From positions 78,400,408 through 78,464,407 of the forward strand of contig JAKSZU010000009.1 of assembly GCA_026018925.1 (NCBI GenBank): a stretch of DNA of 64,000 bases, read 5' to 3'. A model generated the notes under the pieces. It ran no database searches and was not told the DNA's origin. It saw nothing but the letters and a program-made list of their open reading frames with translations. The position numbers and the translations under genes were made by a program. Shown piece after piece: positions 48,831 through 60,384 of this stretch; the first letter of the stretch is position 1, and each line of letters opens with the position of its first letter. The DNA is from Tupaia tana (taxonomy: Eukaryota; Chordata; Mammalia; Scandentia; Tupaiidae).

Positions 48831-49098
48831 GGGACCATCAGATGGCAAAATGGTTACATTGCTGAACTCCCACATAGTTGACCGTGGTTCAAGTCCCAGA
48901 CCTGGTGGCTTAAAATTCACACTGGGTACTTGTGTGTGCATGTCCAGAATCCCACAAGGAGAATGGAGGAGAGGGGATTGCAGTTTGGCCATGCCTCCTA
49001 GGGGGTGATTTCTCACTTTCTGTCTCTGTCTCTCCAGCAAGTACATGTATCATATAGTGAAAATCTCACTCTCTTTAAAAAAAAAAAAAAAAAAAGAA
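48831..49098 (+). mobile_element. tRNA-derived SINE in old L1
   Basis: 'gggaccatcagatggcaaaatgg' type head. Target aaaaacagaca.ata duplicated at 48816-48830 and 49099-49113. Confidence 0.92.
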
Positions 49099-49527
49099 AA
49101 AAACAGACACATAGATGGACCAGTTGAACAGAATAGAGAGCTCCAAAATAAATTCATATATGTATAATCCACAAATCATCAATAATGATGCCAAAAATAT
49201 ACAATGAGGAAAGAATAGTCCCTTCAACAAATAGTATTTAGAAAAGTGGATGTTCACGTGCAGTAGAATAAATATAGACTCTTATACTATACCACATACA
49301 CACATCAATTGAAAATGGATTAAAAATTTTAAAGGAAGGCATAAAAAGGTAAAGCTCCTAAGAGAAAGTACGAGACAAGCTTCCTGATATTGAACTTAAA
49401 AATAATTTTTTGGATATGACACCAAGAGTATGAACAAGAAAAGCGAAATAAAAAAGTGAGACTACATAAAACTAAAAAGCTTCTGCACAGCAAAGGTAAC
49501 AACCAACGGAATAAAAAGGCAATGTAG

Positions 49528-49759
49528 AGAATAGCAGATTGCATAATTTTTACATCACTGGACTCTTGAATAGTTGACCACAGTTTGAGGCCCAGACCCA
49601 GTGGCTTAAAATTGATGCCAGGCATGTGTGCGTGCGTGCCCAAGATCCCAAGAGGAGACTGGAAGAGAAGGGACTGTGGCATGACTATCCCCCTGGGAGT
49701 TGATTTCTCATTTTTCCATCTGTCTCTCCAACAAGCACATACAAAAATATCTGTCTCAA
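49528..49759 (+). mobile_element. tRNA-derived SINE, first of two at one site
   Basis: 5'-shortened, older copy flanked by aaaaaggcaatgtag on both sides (49513-49527 and 49760-49774). Confidence 0.9.
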
Positions 49760-49773
49760 AAAAAGGCAATGTA

Positions 49774-50027
49774 GGGACCAGCAGTTAGTGTAATGGCTAT
49801 GTCACTGGACTCCCACGTAGTCAACCGTGGTTCACATACCGGACCCGGTGGCTTAAAACTCACACCGGGCGCGTGTGCGTGCGCACCCAAGATCCCGAGA
49901 GGAGAATGGAGGAGAATCGATTGTGGCGTGGCCATCCCCCTGGGCAGTGATTTCTCGCTTTCTGTCTCTCTGCCTCTCTCTGTCTGGTGAGCGCACGTGC
50001 CCTATAGCAGAAACCTCTCTCTAAAAA
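49774..50027 (+). mobile_element. tRNA-derived SINE, second at the same site
   Basis: Young full-length copy begins directly at the right-hand target copy of the previous SINE and is followed by a third copy, aaaaaggcaatctac (from 50028). Confidence 0.93.
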
Positions 50028-50334
50028 AAAAAGGCAATCTACACAATAAGAGAAAATATATGCAAAGCAAACCTCATATCTATTAAGGGGTTAATGTCTA
50101 ATGTATGTAAGAAAATCATACAAAGTAGCAAAAAAATAAAACCCCACAAATAATCTGATTTTAAAATGGGCAAATGACTTCAATCAACAGTTCTCTGAAG
50201 AAGATATAATGGTCAACAGGGATATTAAAAGCCATTCAACATCACTAATCATCAGAGGAGCATATATAAAAACCACAATGAGATGTCACCTTACACCTGG
50301 TTTGGATGGTAATTATAAAAAAATAAATAAAACT

Positions 50335-50577
50335 GGTCTAGCAGGTGGTACAGAGGTTAAGGTGCTGTATTCCACAAGGCCAACTCTGCATTTCAAGTTC
50401 CAGACCCTGTGGCTTGAAGATCATGCCAGGCACATATGTGTTTGTGCCAAAGATCCTGAGTAGAGAATGAAACAGGGTTTGAGGCACGATCATCCCTCCA
50501 GGGGTTGATACTCACTTCCGTCCTCCCCCACCACCACCGTCTTCAGTGAGCACACATGTTCTATAGCAAAACCTAAA
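50335..50577 (+). mobile_element. tRNA-derived SINE, older
   Basis: 'ggtctagcaggtggtacagagg' head, B box decayed, tail 'gttctatagcaaaacct'. Confidence 0.85.
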
Positions 50578-50730
50578 ACAAATAAGTAACTAAAAGACAT
50601 GTGTTATTGAGAATGAGAAAAATTAGAACCTCTGTACATTGTTGGTGGAAATATAGACTAGCAGAGCTGCCACATAAACAGTATGAGGTTCCTCAAAAAC
50701 TTTCAAAAATTAAAAATATATATCAATCAG

Positions 50731-50734
<4 letters not shown>

Positions 50735-50770
<36 letters not shown>
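50735..50770. repeat. (AT)n microsatellite
   Basis: About 18 AT units in old L1 text. Confidence 0.95.
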
Positions 50771-50772
<2 letters not shown>

Positions 50773-50890
50773 AAAAGAATTGACAGCAGGATAATAAAGG
50801 AATACCTGTATTCCCACGTCTATTGTGTATTACTCAAAATAATAAAGAAATGTTGTATATCCATCAAAGGATGAGGAGATAAAGAAAATA

Positions 50891-50891
<1 letters not shown>

Positions 50892-50921
<30 letters not shown>
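50892..50921. repeat. (CA)n microsatellite
   Basis: About 15 CA units in old L1 text. Confidence 0.95.
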
Positions 50922-50923
<2 letters not shown>

Positions 50924-51305
50924 ATAAAATGTTATTCACCTTTTAAAAAAAGACAATCCTGTCATAGGCTACAAAATGGATAATCTTGGAGGACATTATT
51001 TTAAGGAAAATACAGAAAGATAAATCCTACATGATTTCCCTTATGTGAGATATCTACAGCAATCAAACTCATAGAAACAGAAAGTAAAATGCTAAGGTTG
51101 GAAGAAGAAAGTAATGATAACTTGTAGTTCAGTAGTTATAAGTTTCAGTTATGCAAGATGAGTAAGTTCTAGAGATCTCCTGTACAACCTTGAGCCTGTA
51201 GTTAGCAGTATTTTATTGTCCATGTAAGACCACATTAAGAGAACAAATCTCATATTTAACCATTCCTACAACAACAAAGTAATGAACATAAAAATAAAAT
51301 GGAGG

Positions 51306-51496
51306 GGGGCCAGCAGATGGCATAGGAGTTATGCTGTTTTACTTCCATATGGCCAACCATGGTTCGAGTCCAGATCCGGTGGATTTAAAATAACGCGAGG
51401 CATGTGGGTGTGTGTGCCCCAGATCCTGGGAGGAGAATAGAGCAGAAGGGATAGTTGCATATCCATCCCCCTTGGAGGGGGGTGATTTCTCATTTT

Positions 51497-51557
<61 letters not shown>

Positions 51558-51617
51558 GCAAGTGTACATGCCCTAAGGCAAAAAAATCTCTTTAAAAAAT
51601 AAACTAAAAATTTTTAA
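51306..51617 (+). mobile_element. tRNA-derived SINE with expanded CT body
   Basis: Target aaaataaaatggagg at 51291-51305 and 51618-51632. The CT body expanded to about 56 bases (51499-51555). Confidence 0.92.
51499..51555. repeat. (CT)n microsatellite inside a SINE
   Basis: Pure CT run in the SINE body. Confidence 0.95.
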
Positions 51618-51632
51618 AAAATAAAATGGAGG

Positions 51633-51868
51633 TCCAGCCTGTGGTATAGTGATTTAGGCAGCTGGATCCCACATGGCTGATTGCATGGTTCAAGTGCAAG
51701 ATCTGGTGACTCAAGAATACATTGGGCATGTGTGCATACATGGCCAAAATCACAAAAGGAAGGAGCAATTGAGGAGAAAGCATTGTGGGTAAATCCTCAT
51801 GGGGAGTGCTTTCTCAATTTCTCTCTCCAGCTAGTGCACATGCCCTTTGGAAAATTAAATAAATAGGT
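51633..51868 (+). mobile_element. Older tRNA-derived SINE abutting the previous one
   Basis: Begins 'tccagcctgtggtatagtg' right at the neighbour's target copy. Body 'ggggagtgctttctcaatt', tail (AAAT)n. Confidence 0.85.
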
Positions 51869-52120
51869 AGACATAGATAGATAACAGAATATAAATTACT
51901 TTTAAGTGAACATGTAATATCTATAAAAAGTAAACACATAGTGTCTGAAAAAATAATTCTTAATTAATTTCAAAAGATGGAAATGGTAAGGAATAAGCTC
52001 TCTCATCAGAGTAGAAATAAACCACACATTAGTAACAAAAAGATTAGTAAAACTACTAAATATTTGGAAATTAAGTAGACTTCTGAGGTAATTTTTTTTC
52101 TTTGACTGCAAGAGGATATG

Positions 52121-52406
52121 GGACCAGCAGGTAGCATAATGCTATGTCGCTGGACTCCCGTGTAGTCGACTGCAGTTTGAGTCCCAGACCCGGTGGCTTA
52201 AACTCATGCCAGGCGCGTGTGCGTGCATGCCCAAGATCACGAGAGGAGAATGGAGGAGAAGGGATTGTGGCATGGCCATCCCCCCGTGGGGGTGATTTTT
52301 CGCTTTCTGTCTCTCTGTCTCTCTCTGTCTTTCTGGCAAGCACACGTGACCTATAGCAAAAAAAAACCTCTCCGAAAAAAAAAACAAAAAAACAAAAAAA
52401 AACATA
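52121..52406 (+). mobile_element. tRNA-derived SINE inserted at the tail of another
   Basis: Young type. Target aagaggat(a/g)t at 52111-52120 and 52407-52416. Its right neighbour is a reverse-oriented SINE. Confidence 0.92.
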
Positions 52407-52407
52407 A

Positions 52408-52640
52408 AGAGGATGTGTGTGCTTGCCAAAGACAGATAGAGGTGGAAAGGGAGAAAGCGCTCTTCAAGGGAACATGGTCACACCTCAATTCCTTCTCCAT
52501 TATTCCATTCTCTTAGGATTTGAGGCATAAAAGCACACATGCCTGACATCTTTTTTAGCCTCAAGAGCTGGGATTCCAACCCAATAGTAAAACATCTGAG
52601 ATCGTGTTCTCTTAACCACTAGGCTACAGGGCCAGCGCTC
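52408..52640 (-). mobile_element. tRNA-derived SINE, older, reverse
   Basis: 'gtgtgtgcttgccaaagac' to 'aggctacagggccagcgctc'. The body lacks the GC hairpin. Confidence 0.83.
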
Positions 52641-52901
52641 ATGTGTAATATTAATTCATGAGAGTGGGAGAATAAGGCAATAAATTCACTGATTAACATT
52701 TTTATTCTAAATTACACTATTGCTCTTTGTCAGGGCAGTTAAGTAAGAAAAAGGAATTTTAAAAAATAATGATTGGAAGAGAAGAAACAAAACTGTGGGA
52801 AAATAGGCTGATGGACTAGTGAGTTCAGAAATACTTAACACACATACAGTTCTCTGATTTACCTTAATAGAGCCACTACACTACACTACTGATTATATCA
52901 G

Positions 52902-53164
52902 TTTTTGTTTGTTTGTTTGTTTGTTTGTTTGTTTTTCCTATAAGGCACTTGTGCTCACCAGAGAAACAGAGCAAGACAGAAAATGAGAAATCACTCCTTG
53001 GGGGGATGACCACACCACAATTCCTTCTCCTCCATTCTCATCCTGGGGTTTTGGACACACATGCACATGTGACCTGCATGAGTTTAAGCCACCGGGTCCA
53101 GGACTTGAACTACAGTTGACTGCATGAGTCCAGTGATGTAACCATTATGCCATCTGCTGTTGCC
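52902..53164 (-). mobile_element. tRNA-derived SINE with (TTTG)n tail
   Basis: (TTTG)n start, 'cctataaggcacttgtgctc', end 'gccatctgctgttgcc'. Target roughly 'ccactgatggtatc' on both sides. Confidence 0.87.
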
Positions 53165-53340
53165 TCCACTGATGGTATCTTACCTCCTATTTTTTGTTTT
53201 ATTTTGTTTACCACAAACTGCCCTTTTTTTAAAATTTTCTTTTTAAAAAGTGTTTGTGCCTGGATTAGAAATGTATTCCTATCAGGAGGATTTGCATTTT
53301 CTTCTCACAGTAGAATACAAGATGGAAATACTAATCATGG

Positions 53341-53598
53341 ATTTTTTTTTAAAGATGCCTGTCATAGTGCATGTGTGTTTGTTGGATAGAGAAAGGGAGA
53401 GTCCAAAAGAGAGGGAAAGTGATAAATCACCCGCTAGGGTGGATGGCCATGTGCAATCCCTTCTCCATTCTCTCTTGGGATTCTGGGCATGCATGCACAT
53501 GTATCTGGCATGCTTTTTAAGCCACATATCTGCGACATGAACCACAGAGTGGTCCATGTGGGATCCAGCACCTTAACTACCATGTCTCTTGCTAGCCC
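53341..53598 (-). mobile_element. tRNA-derived SINE, reverse, older
   Basis: 'gcctgtcatagtgcatgtg' to 'tctcttgctagccc', with diverged hairpin. Confidence 0.85.
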
Positions 53599-53871
53599 TT
53601 ATCTGGGAATTTTTAAATTAAATTCTCTATTTGAAACCTTGAAACTATAATGTAGTAAGGGAGAATGGATACTTTTAATAAATGGTGGTGGATCATTTAG
53701 ATTGTCATTAAGAATACTGAATATTGACTGTACAGGAAAAGTAATTTGAAATTAATCATAGACCTAAATTTGAAAAGTAAATGATAGAGTGTTTACAAAA
53801 TAATATAGGAACATGTCTTCATTGATTTTGAGATAAGCAAAGTTTTCTTAACAGGATGCAAAAAGCATTAA

Positions 53872-54087
53872 CCATATACCTGTGGTGGCACAGCAGTAGT
53901 ACAAGCTCTGCACTGCTGGAAGCCATATGGAATACTGGGCTCAGTTATCAGGTTGACCTATATATACTCTGTGTACACACATGCCCATGATCTTGGCAGC
54001 CTGGAAAAGACTGGGAGGTTCATGATGTGAAACACTGTTGAGGATGTTTCTCTTTCTCTCTCTCTCAATAAATAATAAACATTTTTT
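53872..54087 (+). mobile_element. Probable tRNA-7SL chimeric SINE
   Basis: The tRNA-like part ('ggtggcacagcagtagtac', 'atatggaatactgggctc') is followed by 'atgcccatgatcttggcag', which resembles the 7SL/Alu 'gcctgtaatcccagc' segment, then a CT run and (AAAT)n. Target aaaaagc.tta flanks it. Confidence 0.6.
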
Positions 54088-54185
54088 AAAAAGCCTTATT
54101 CATAAAGGAAAAGATTGACAAATTAGATTTCATTAAAATGAAGACTCTCTGTTAATCAAATGACTCTATTAAGAGATTAAAAAGA

Positions 54186-54452
54186 GGAACCAACAGATGG
54201 CATAATGGTTATGTCACTGGACTACCACGTAGTCTACCGTGATTGGAGTCTGGGAGATGATGGCTTTAGCACGCCAGGCACGTGTGCACGTGTGCCCAAA
54301 ATCCCGAGAGGAGAATGGAGAAGAATGGATTGCAATGTGGTCACCCCTGCTAGGGGATGATTTTTTGCTTTCTCTCTCTCTGTCTCCTCTATGAGCACAC
54401 ATGCCCTATAGCAAAAATCTCTTTAAAAAATTAAAAGAGAGAGAGAGAGAGA
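54186..54452 (+). mobile_element. tRNA-derived SINE in old L1
   Basis: 'ggaaccaacagatggcataatgg' type head, (GA)n tail; target gagat(t/c)aaaaaga on both sides. Confidence 0.9.
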
Positions 54453-54979
54453 GAGATCAAAAAGAAATTCATGGGGCAAGAACAAATATTTGCAATACAT
54501 ATTTATATGAAAAGGACACCATATCCAAAATCACATAAAGAATTTGTACAAGTCAATAAAAAGGTAGGCAACCCATAGAAAAACGTACAAGAGATTTAAA
54601 TAGACATTTTACAAATGACATTATTAACATAGCCATAAAGCATTTAAAAGGGTGGTCAACCTCATTAGTCATCAAGGAGCTATAAATTAAATCCCAATGA
54701 AATGCAACAAGAAATTGCCCCTAATAGTTTATAAATATAGTCATCCCTCACATGTTTCTTACACAAATTTATAACATCTTTGTGGTCAGAACAAAGCTCA
54801 CATGAAAAATTTAATTTAAAGTTGTTGCATATTGGTAGTCACCTGATCCAATAGTCAAAAAAAATACAAATCTTTCAGTATTGATACATTTTCAATCAAA
54901 GCCATGTAGAACTTCCAAAAAACAAAATTCTAATAAAAATAATCAACTTATTTCATAAAATATCAAAACAAGCAAATGA

Positions 54980-55700
54980 AGCATCATAAGTGAGAGACTT
55001 GGAAAAATAATTATTTTAGATATTGAAATAACTACATAAGAATATAAAAACTACAATTACTAAGTTAAAATAGTAAAAGAACAATATGAAAATATGAGAA
55101 AGGAATGACTTAGTGATTTCAGAAATGGGACAAATATAATGTCTAGCAATAAAAAATATAGACATTGAAATTTAAAATTAGGTCAATGAATTAAGAAGCA
55201 AGTTAAGCCCACCTAAAAAAATTGCTGAACTAGAAAATAGATCCTAAGAAATTATCCCAAATATAAGCCACATATATGAGGAAGTAGAAAATATGAAAGA
55301 AGTAAACATATATGGAAGATAGAGTAAGAAAGCCTAACAAGTATCTAATTGAAATGTTGAAGATTAGTAAGAGAATGGGGAACACAAAATAATATTAAAA
55401 AATAATAGCTAAGAATTTTTTAAACTTAAAGAATAAAAATCCACAGATCTAGTAAACCCAATAAATCCCTAATGAAAGTGAATAAATATTATAAACCACC
55501 TTATGACTACAATTTGAAAAATGACACGGTAAAAATACTAAACTCTTCAAAACTGACTCAAAAGGAAATATAAATGTATACATGTATCAAAACACTATGT
55601 ACCACCCCATAAATATTCATAATAATTGTTTGTGAAAAGAAAGCCTAAAGAGTCCTGTGACCATGAAAATATTAAGTTAGGAATTTTAAATCTGCCTGCT
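54980..55700. other. Possible very old LINE-like DNA
   Basis: A-rich plus strand with repeated 'gaaatgttgaagattagta'-like text reminiscent of L1/HAL1 ORF1, with no open frame. Cannot be assigned by eye. Confidence 0.3.
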
Positions 55701-56220
55701 AAGAAAATAGAGCATACAAGTGGATTTACAAATGGTATATTCATTCAATTGAATATTCTGCTAAAATGAATGAACTAGGGATGCATATAATAATATAGAT
55801 TAATTTTACCAGCACCATTTGAAATGGTGTTTAAACAAGATGGGAAAAAATATCTATGATGTTATTTTATTTACAGGAAGTTCAAAAGCAGGATAAATTG
55901 ACATATTGTTCAAGGAAATAAATATAAGTGCTATATATATACAGAAAAGCAAGACGGACATATTAAAAAACTCAGAGTGATTATTCTGTCTAGAAAGGAA
56001 GAAAGGAGATTCAATTAAATAGAGGTATATGAAGAAAAGACTGTTAGATAACAGTAATATTCTATTTCTTAAGCTAGATAGTTGATACATTATTGCTCCT
56101 TTTATTATTATTCTTCAAAATATAAACAGACTTTTGTATCTAAAATGTATATTACAATATTTTAATAGGACAAAAATTATATTAAGGAAAAAATTGGGCA
56201 AGAAACAGAATAAAGACACT
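55701..56220. other. Non-repeat AT-rich DNA, nothing seen
   Basis: No exon or element recognised. The 78-codon minus frame at 55854-56090 has no splice or codon support. Confidence 0.4.
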
Positions 56221-56408
56221 GACCCAGAATAAAGAACCTGACTCTCTGCTGATAAGGCACTGCTACTAAGCCTAACCTACATGGCAGGTCTGGGTTTGAT
56301 TCCAAGGCCACCCTAGAGGCCAGGCACAGTGACATGTACCTATGGTTCTGGATACTTGGAGGTTGAGGAAGGAGGGTCATAATAGAACAAGATCCTGTCT
56401 TTTAAAAA
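56221..56408 (+). mobile_element. tRNA-7SL chimeric SINE (Tu type I/II-like)
   Basis: First half is tRNA-like, with a B-box-like gggtttgattcc. Second half is clearly 7SL/Alu-like: 'ggccaggcacagtgacatg', 'tggatacttggaggttgag', 'acaagatcctgtctt'. Target aataaa(a)gacac at 56209 and 56409. tRNA-7SL fusion SINEs are described from tree shrews. Confidence 0.8.
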
Positions 56409-56603
56409 ATAAAAGACACAAAGTCATGACTCTTCCTGGTCAAAGTCAGCAATATTGAAAATAGTAGTAGTTCCGCAAAGGGAAAGAATAGTCATTTGTA
56501 GGACAGTTCAAAAGCACTGACTAAAAGCAAAATGTACATTATTTTCTTACTGAAAGAGTTCATTAATGACCTTATAAAAAAGATGACCAATTTAAATTTA
56601 ATT

Positions 56604-56815
56604 TTTTCCCTTAATAAGAAAGAGAGAGAGAAAGAATCAGGAGTAAAGGAAGAGAGACAGAGATAGGTATTTTTGACAGGGTCTCTCCATGTCACAATCT
56701 TCATGCCTTGGGCTTCCCACTTCAAGTTGATCCAAGAACTGAATGCAGGCCTTCCATGCACCTGCTGGTCTCCCAAGTCTTAGTGCTGTCTGTGTGCCAC
56801 CACAACTAGACCCAG
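56604..56815 (-). mobile_element. 7SL-derived SINE, reverse
   Basis: The minus strand reads 'tgtggtggcacacagacag', 'cttgggagaccagcaggtg' and 'acatggagagaccctgtca', which follow the Alu/B1 order (left arm, middle, end). The middle is diverged. Confidence 0.7.
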
Positions 56816-57088
56816 TTTCAGTTTAATCCCTGCTAATACTATAGGAATGTGACCTAATCATCCTATTCTGAACATTTTTAGCTTGCCTTCCTTTATTTCT
56901 AAGAAAGGACACTAATGTATCACCACAGATTATCATTAAAAATTTAAATAAGTTGAGAAAATAATATAAATTCCAATCTGAATCCAGCTATAGTTTCTTC
57001 TCTCTAAGTGCTTTGAAACACAATTTTGAAATTTTAGAATAATAAAACTTTCTCTCTAAGCTTTAACTGTAGCAGTAAAGAATCTCAT

Positions 57089-58378
57089 ATTCACCTGCAG
57101 AAAGATAAATCTGAACCCCTACCTCTCACCATTGACAAAAAACAACTAAAGTTTATAATAAATCTAAACGTAAGACCTCAGACATTAAAAGTCCTGCTGA
57201 AAGACACTCTTGAAAATCTGGGAGACGTTGAGGTAGGCAAAAACTTCTTAAATAAGACCCCAAAGCACAGTCAATAATCCCAAAAATAGACAACTGGGAT
57301 TACATCTGGTTGAAAAGTTTATGCATGGCAAAAGACACAGTAATTAGTGTGAGTCGACAGCCCTCAGAATGGGAAAATATTTTTGTAAACCTTGTGTCAG
57401 ATAAGGAACTGATAACCAGAATACACAGGGAACTCAAGCAACTTCCCGATAAAAGATGATCAACCATATTAAAAGATGGGAAAATGAGTTGAAAAGACCA
57501 CTCTCTAAGGAAGACATATGAATAGCGAAAAGGCATATGAAAATATGCTCAACATCCCTTATAATAAGGGCGATGAAGATCAAAACCACAATGATATACC
57601 ACCTAACCCAAGTCAGAATGACTAAGATTTAAAAAACAAAACATGATAAGTGCTGGCAGGGGTGTGATGAAAGTTGAACGATCCTACACTACTGCTGGGA
57701 ATGTCAATTGGTCCAGCCACTATGAAGAAAAATATGGAGATTCTTCAAAGATCTACAAATAGAACTACCATGTGATCCAGCAATTTCACTCCTTGGTATC
57801 TACCCAAATAACAGAAGAATCCTTAGTCAGAAAAGTGCTTGCACATTGATGTTTATTGCAGCACTATTCACAATCGATAAGACATGGAACCAACCCAAAT
57901 GCCCATGAACAGATGAATGGATTGAAAAAGTGTGGCACATAGGCTTTATGGAATACTACTCACCCATAAGAAATAATACAACTCTGACTTTTGAGAGAAA
58001 GTGGATGAATATGGAAGATTTACTGCTGAGTGAAGCAAGCCAAGAAAGGAGAGACATTGTATGGCTCCACTTACTATATACTGAGTGTTTGCGCTCTATA
58101 GCTGAAACTGAATGACTAGAGGATATAGAAACAGAGAAAATGATTATAAATACCAGATTCAGTGTGGGAAGAGGATGGGTGAATGAAGAGAGTCTGAGGA
58201 AGGACATTAAGGAGAAAAATAGAGAGGCAAGGCATTTATGGGACAAAGAAATGGGTTATTATCTCTTAAAGATAACATGTATAGTATTCTCAACTGGACT
58301 GGTGAGAAATGTATACAAGTTGGAATAGTCACTTTGCAAGCTAAGTGACATATACGATTGAATGTATAAAAGAAATTG

Positions 58379-58430
<52 letters not shown>
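57089..58430 (+). mobile_element. 5'-truncated L1, sense, with (TA)n tail
   Basis: Late ORF2 and 3' UTR. Left target aaagaatctcat (57077-57088) recurs after the neighbouring SINE (from 58695). The 3' tail is a (TA)n tract (58384-58431), not poly-A. No intact frame. Confidence 0.9.

Positions 58431-58431
<1 letters not shown>
58384..58431. repeat. (TA)n microsatellite at an L1 end
   Basis: About 24 TA units replace the expected A tail. Confidence 0.95.
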
Positions 58432-58435
<4 letters not shown>

Positions 58436-58440
58436 ATCTT

Positions 58441-58693
58441 GGGACCAGCAGTTGGCATAATGGCTATGTCACTGACTGGACTCCATGTAGTCGACCACAG
58501 TTCGAGTCCCCAACTAGGTGGCTTAAACTCACACCAGGTGCATGTGCATGCGTGCCCAAGATCCCAAGAGAAGAGTTGAGGAGAAGGGATTGTGGTGTGG
58601 CCATCCACCCTGGGGGATGATTTCTTGCTTTCTGTCTCTCTCTGTCTTTCTGGCAAGCACACGTGCCCTATAGCAAAAACCTCTCCAAAAAAA
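58441..58693 (+). mobile_element. tRNA-derived SINE in an L1 target duplication
   Basis: Full length, 'gggaccagcagttggcataatgg'. Its target aaaagaatct(t/c) (58430-58440, 58694-58704) is the L1's own 3' duplication. Confidence 0.94.
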
Positions 58694-58877
58694 AAAAGAA
58701 TCTCATCACTTGTAAAACAAATTACTCAGATTGCAATTTTGTAAATGTATTAATAACTGTTTTCTTTCACATTTTCAATTCCAAGTAAGAATGTATGCAG
58801 GAATGGTAATTGAAACTTTGATCTTACTAGACATATCTTCTGAAGAGATCTGATAAGACATTACTGGCATGTAATAA

Positions 58878-59143
58878 GGGCTGGACAGCAGTGCAGCAGT
58901 AATGCAATGCTCTGTGAGGCTGACCCACATTGGATGGTTCTGGGTTCTTATCTGAAGACTTCCCTGAACACACTGGGTACATGAATGCCAATGATCCATG
59001 GCTGGTTGAAGCTGAGGATGGATAGTAATGTGAATACCCTATTAGTGGTGCCCATCTCTCTCACTCTCCTCCTCCCTCCACTTATCTTTCTCTCTCTCTC
59101 TCTTTCTCTTGCTTATGGAAGAAATAAATCAATAAAAATAAAT
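58878..59143 (+). mobile_element. Old tRNA-headed SINE (chimeric type?)
   Basis: 'ctggacagcagtgcagcag' head and 'atgccaatgatccatggct' body resemble the copy at 53872. CT-rich 3' part and (AAAT)n tail. Confidence 0.6.
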
Positions 59144-59195
59144 ATGTGTGTATAATTAACATATAATAAAGCAATATTATGAGATAGTTTACTTT

Positions 59196-59410
59196 CAGAC
59201 TTATTAAAGGTGACTATTTTTATTTGTCTCATCAGATAGAAAGAGAGAAGCACACATGTTGTGATTTCCCTCTTAGTCTTTCTCAAACAGCCAGGATCAC
59301 AGGTATATGAGTACACCCCTGATATGTAGGTCAACCTGGGAACTGGCAGCCAAATTTCATATGGTTTCCAGATTACAGAATGCTGTGCTATTGCTACACC
59401 ATAAAGGCTG
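59196..59410 (-). mobile_element. tRNA-7SL chimeric SINE, reverse
   Basis: The minus strand has a tRNA-like head ('tggtgtagcaatagcacag') followed by 'gggtgtactcatatacctg' and 'tgatcctggctgtttgaga', a 7SL-like segment. Confidence 0.65.
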
Positions 59411-60057
59411 GATGGACCTTAAAGATGACCTTTCACGTCTGTAAATCTTGTCCATTAAAAGTATAGGTAAAATACCTCTTCCATTTGTATCTTTTGTGTT
59501 AAATTCTTAAAACATGATTAAGTTTGTAATATTTACTTTCAAAGAAACTTTCTGATAAAAAAATTAATTCAAAACCTTGATATGGTGCCAATATTTATCT
59601 GTTGACATTGATATTGCAAATATAAAGTGCATATGCTAGTTCTAGGGATATAATAATTATATAATAGCTACTATTATTTATATTATTTAATCTCTATAGT
59701 CATTAACAGTTTTAAATAACATGATATGTGTGTTTCTGTCTTTCAGATATTGGCAATATTCTAGACATATCTAGAATACGAGGGATTATTCACTTTAATA
59801 TTTATTTTTCTAATTTAATTGTTGATATTAAACGGAATTCTAATAAGAATTATATTGTGACTTGATGGTCAAATAGAAGTACTTCTTTCTCCATGAATAA
59901 ATGGTCCTAAACTTCTCATTATACTGTTCTTTACTTTCTAACTCTGATCAAACTAATAATTCAAAGCCAAAAAATGGTAGTACTCTGTATCCAAATATCT
60001 CCTGGACAGTAAAAGTCAGATACAGCTAATTTAATTTAGAATTCTTTTTATAAAAAT
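59411..60057. other. Non-repeat AT-rich DNA, nothing seen
   Basis: No exon or clear element. Confidence 0.4.
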
Positions 60058-60073
60058 AAAGTGAACAATTTTT

Positions 60074-60282
60074 TAAAGAATTATTTATTTATTTAATTGT
60101 ATTTGTTATTATCATCATTATTTTTTTAATTTGACCAGTGAAAAACAGGGAGAGAGAGTGAAAGGGAAAGGGAGAAAGTAGGCCGCCAGGTCTGGGACTC
60201 AAATGAGGTTGGCCATGTGTGAATCCAGCGCCCCTAACCACAACACCAGCGCCCCTTCTGCTCCACATCACTTGCCGGCCCC
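60074..60282 (-). mobile_element. tRNA-derived SINE with a variant head
   Basis: The minus strand starts ggggccggcaagtgatgtgg, then repeats a 'ggggcgctgg' unit before the usual 'attcacacatggccaac'. The body is short. Target aaagtga(a/g)(c/t)aattttt on both sides (from 60058 and 60284). Confidence 0.8.
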
Positions 60283-60384
60283 AAAAGTGAGTAATTTTTG
60301 ATGCGTTCCCTCTCTCTCTCTAGTCACATTAAAAAATAATAATAATAAATAAAATTATACGAAAATACTTCCTAAAAAAATGCC

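Larger units (their letters stand above)
48640..51290 (+). mobile_element. Old L1, sense, late ORF2 and 3' end, many SINEs
   Basis: Sense L1 text resumes after each SINE ('cagacacatagatggacca', 'cttctgcacagcaaagg', 'ggtggaaatatagactag'). It is heavily decayed. SINEs interrupt it at 48831, 49528, 49774 and 50335, and AT and CA microsatellites lie near its end. Confidence 0.82.
53610..54720 (+). mobile_element. Old L1 ORF2 fragment, sense
   Basis: 'atgatagagtgtttacaaa', 'gattgacaaattagatttc' and 'aaaaggtaggcaacccata' match L1 ORF2 late text in order. Interrupted by SINEs at 53872 and 54186. Confidence 0.75.
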
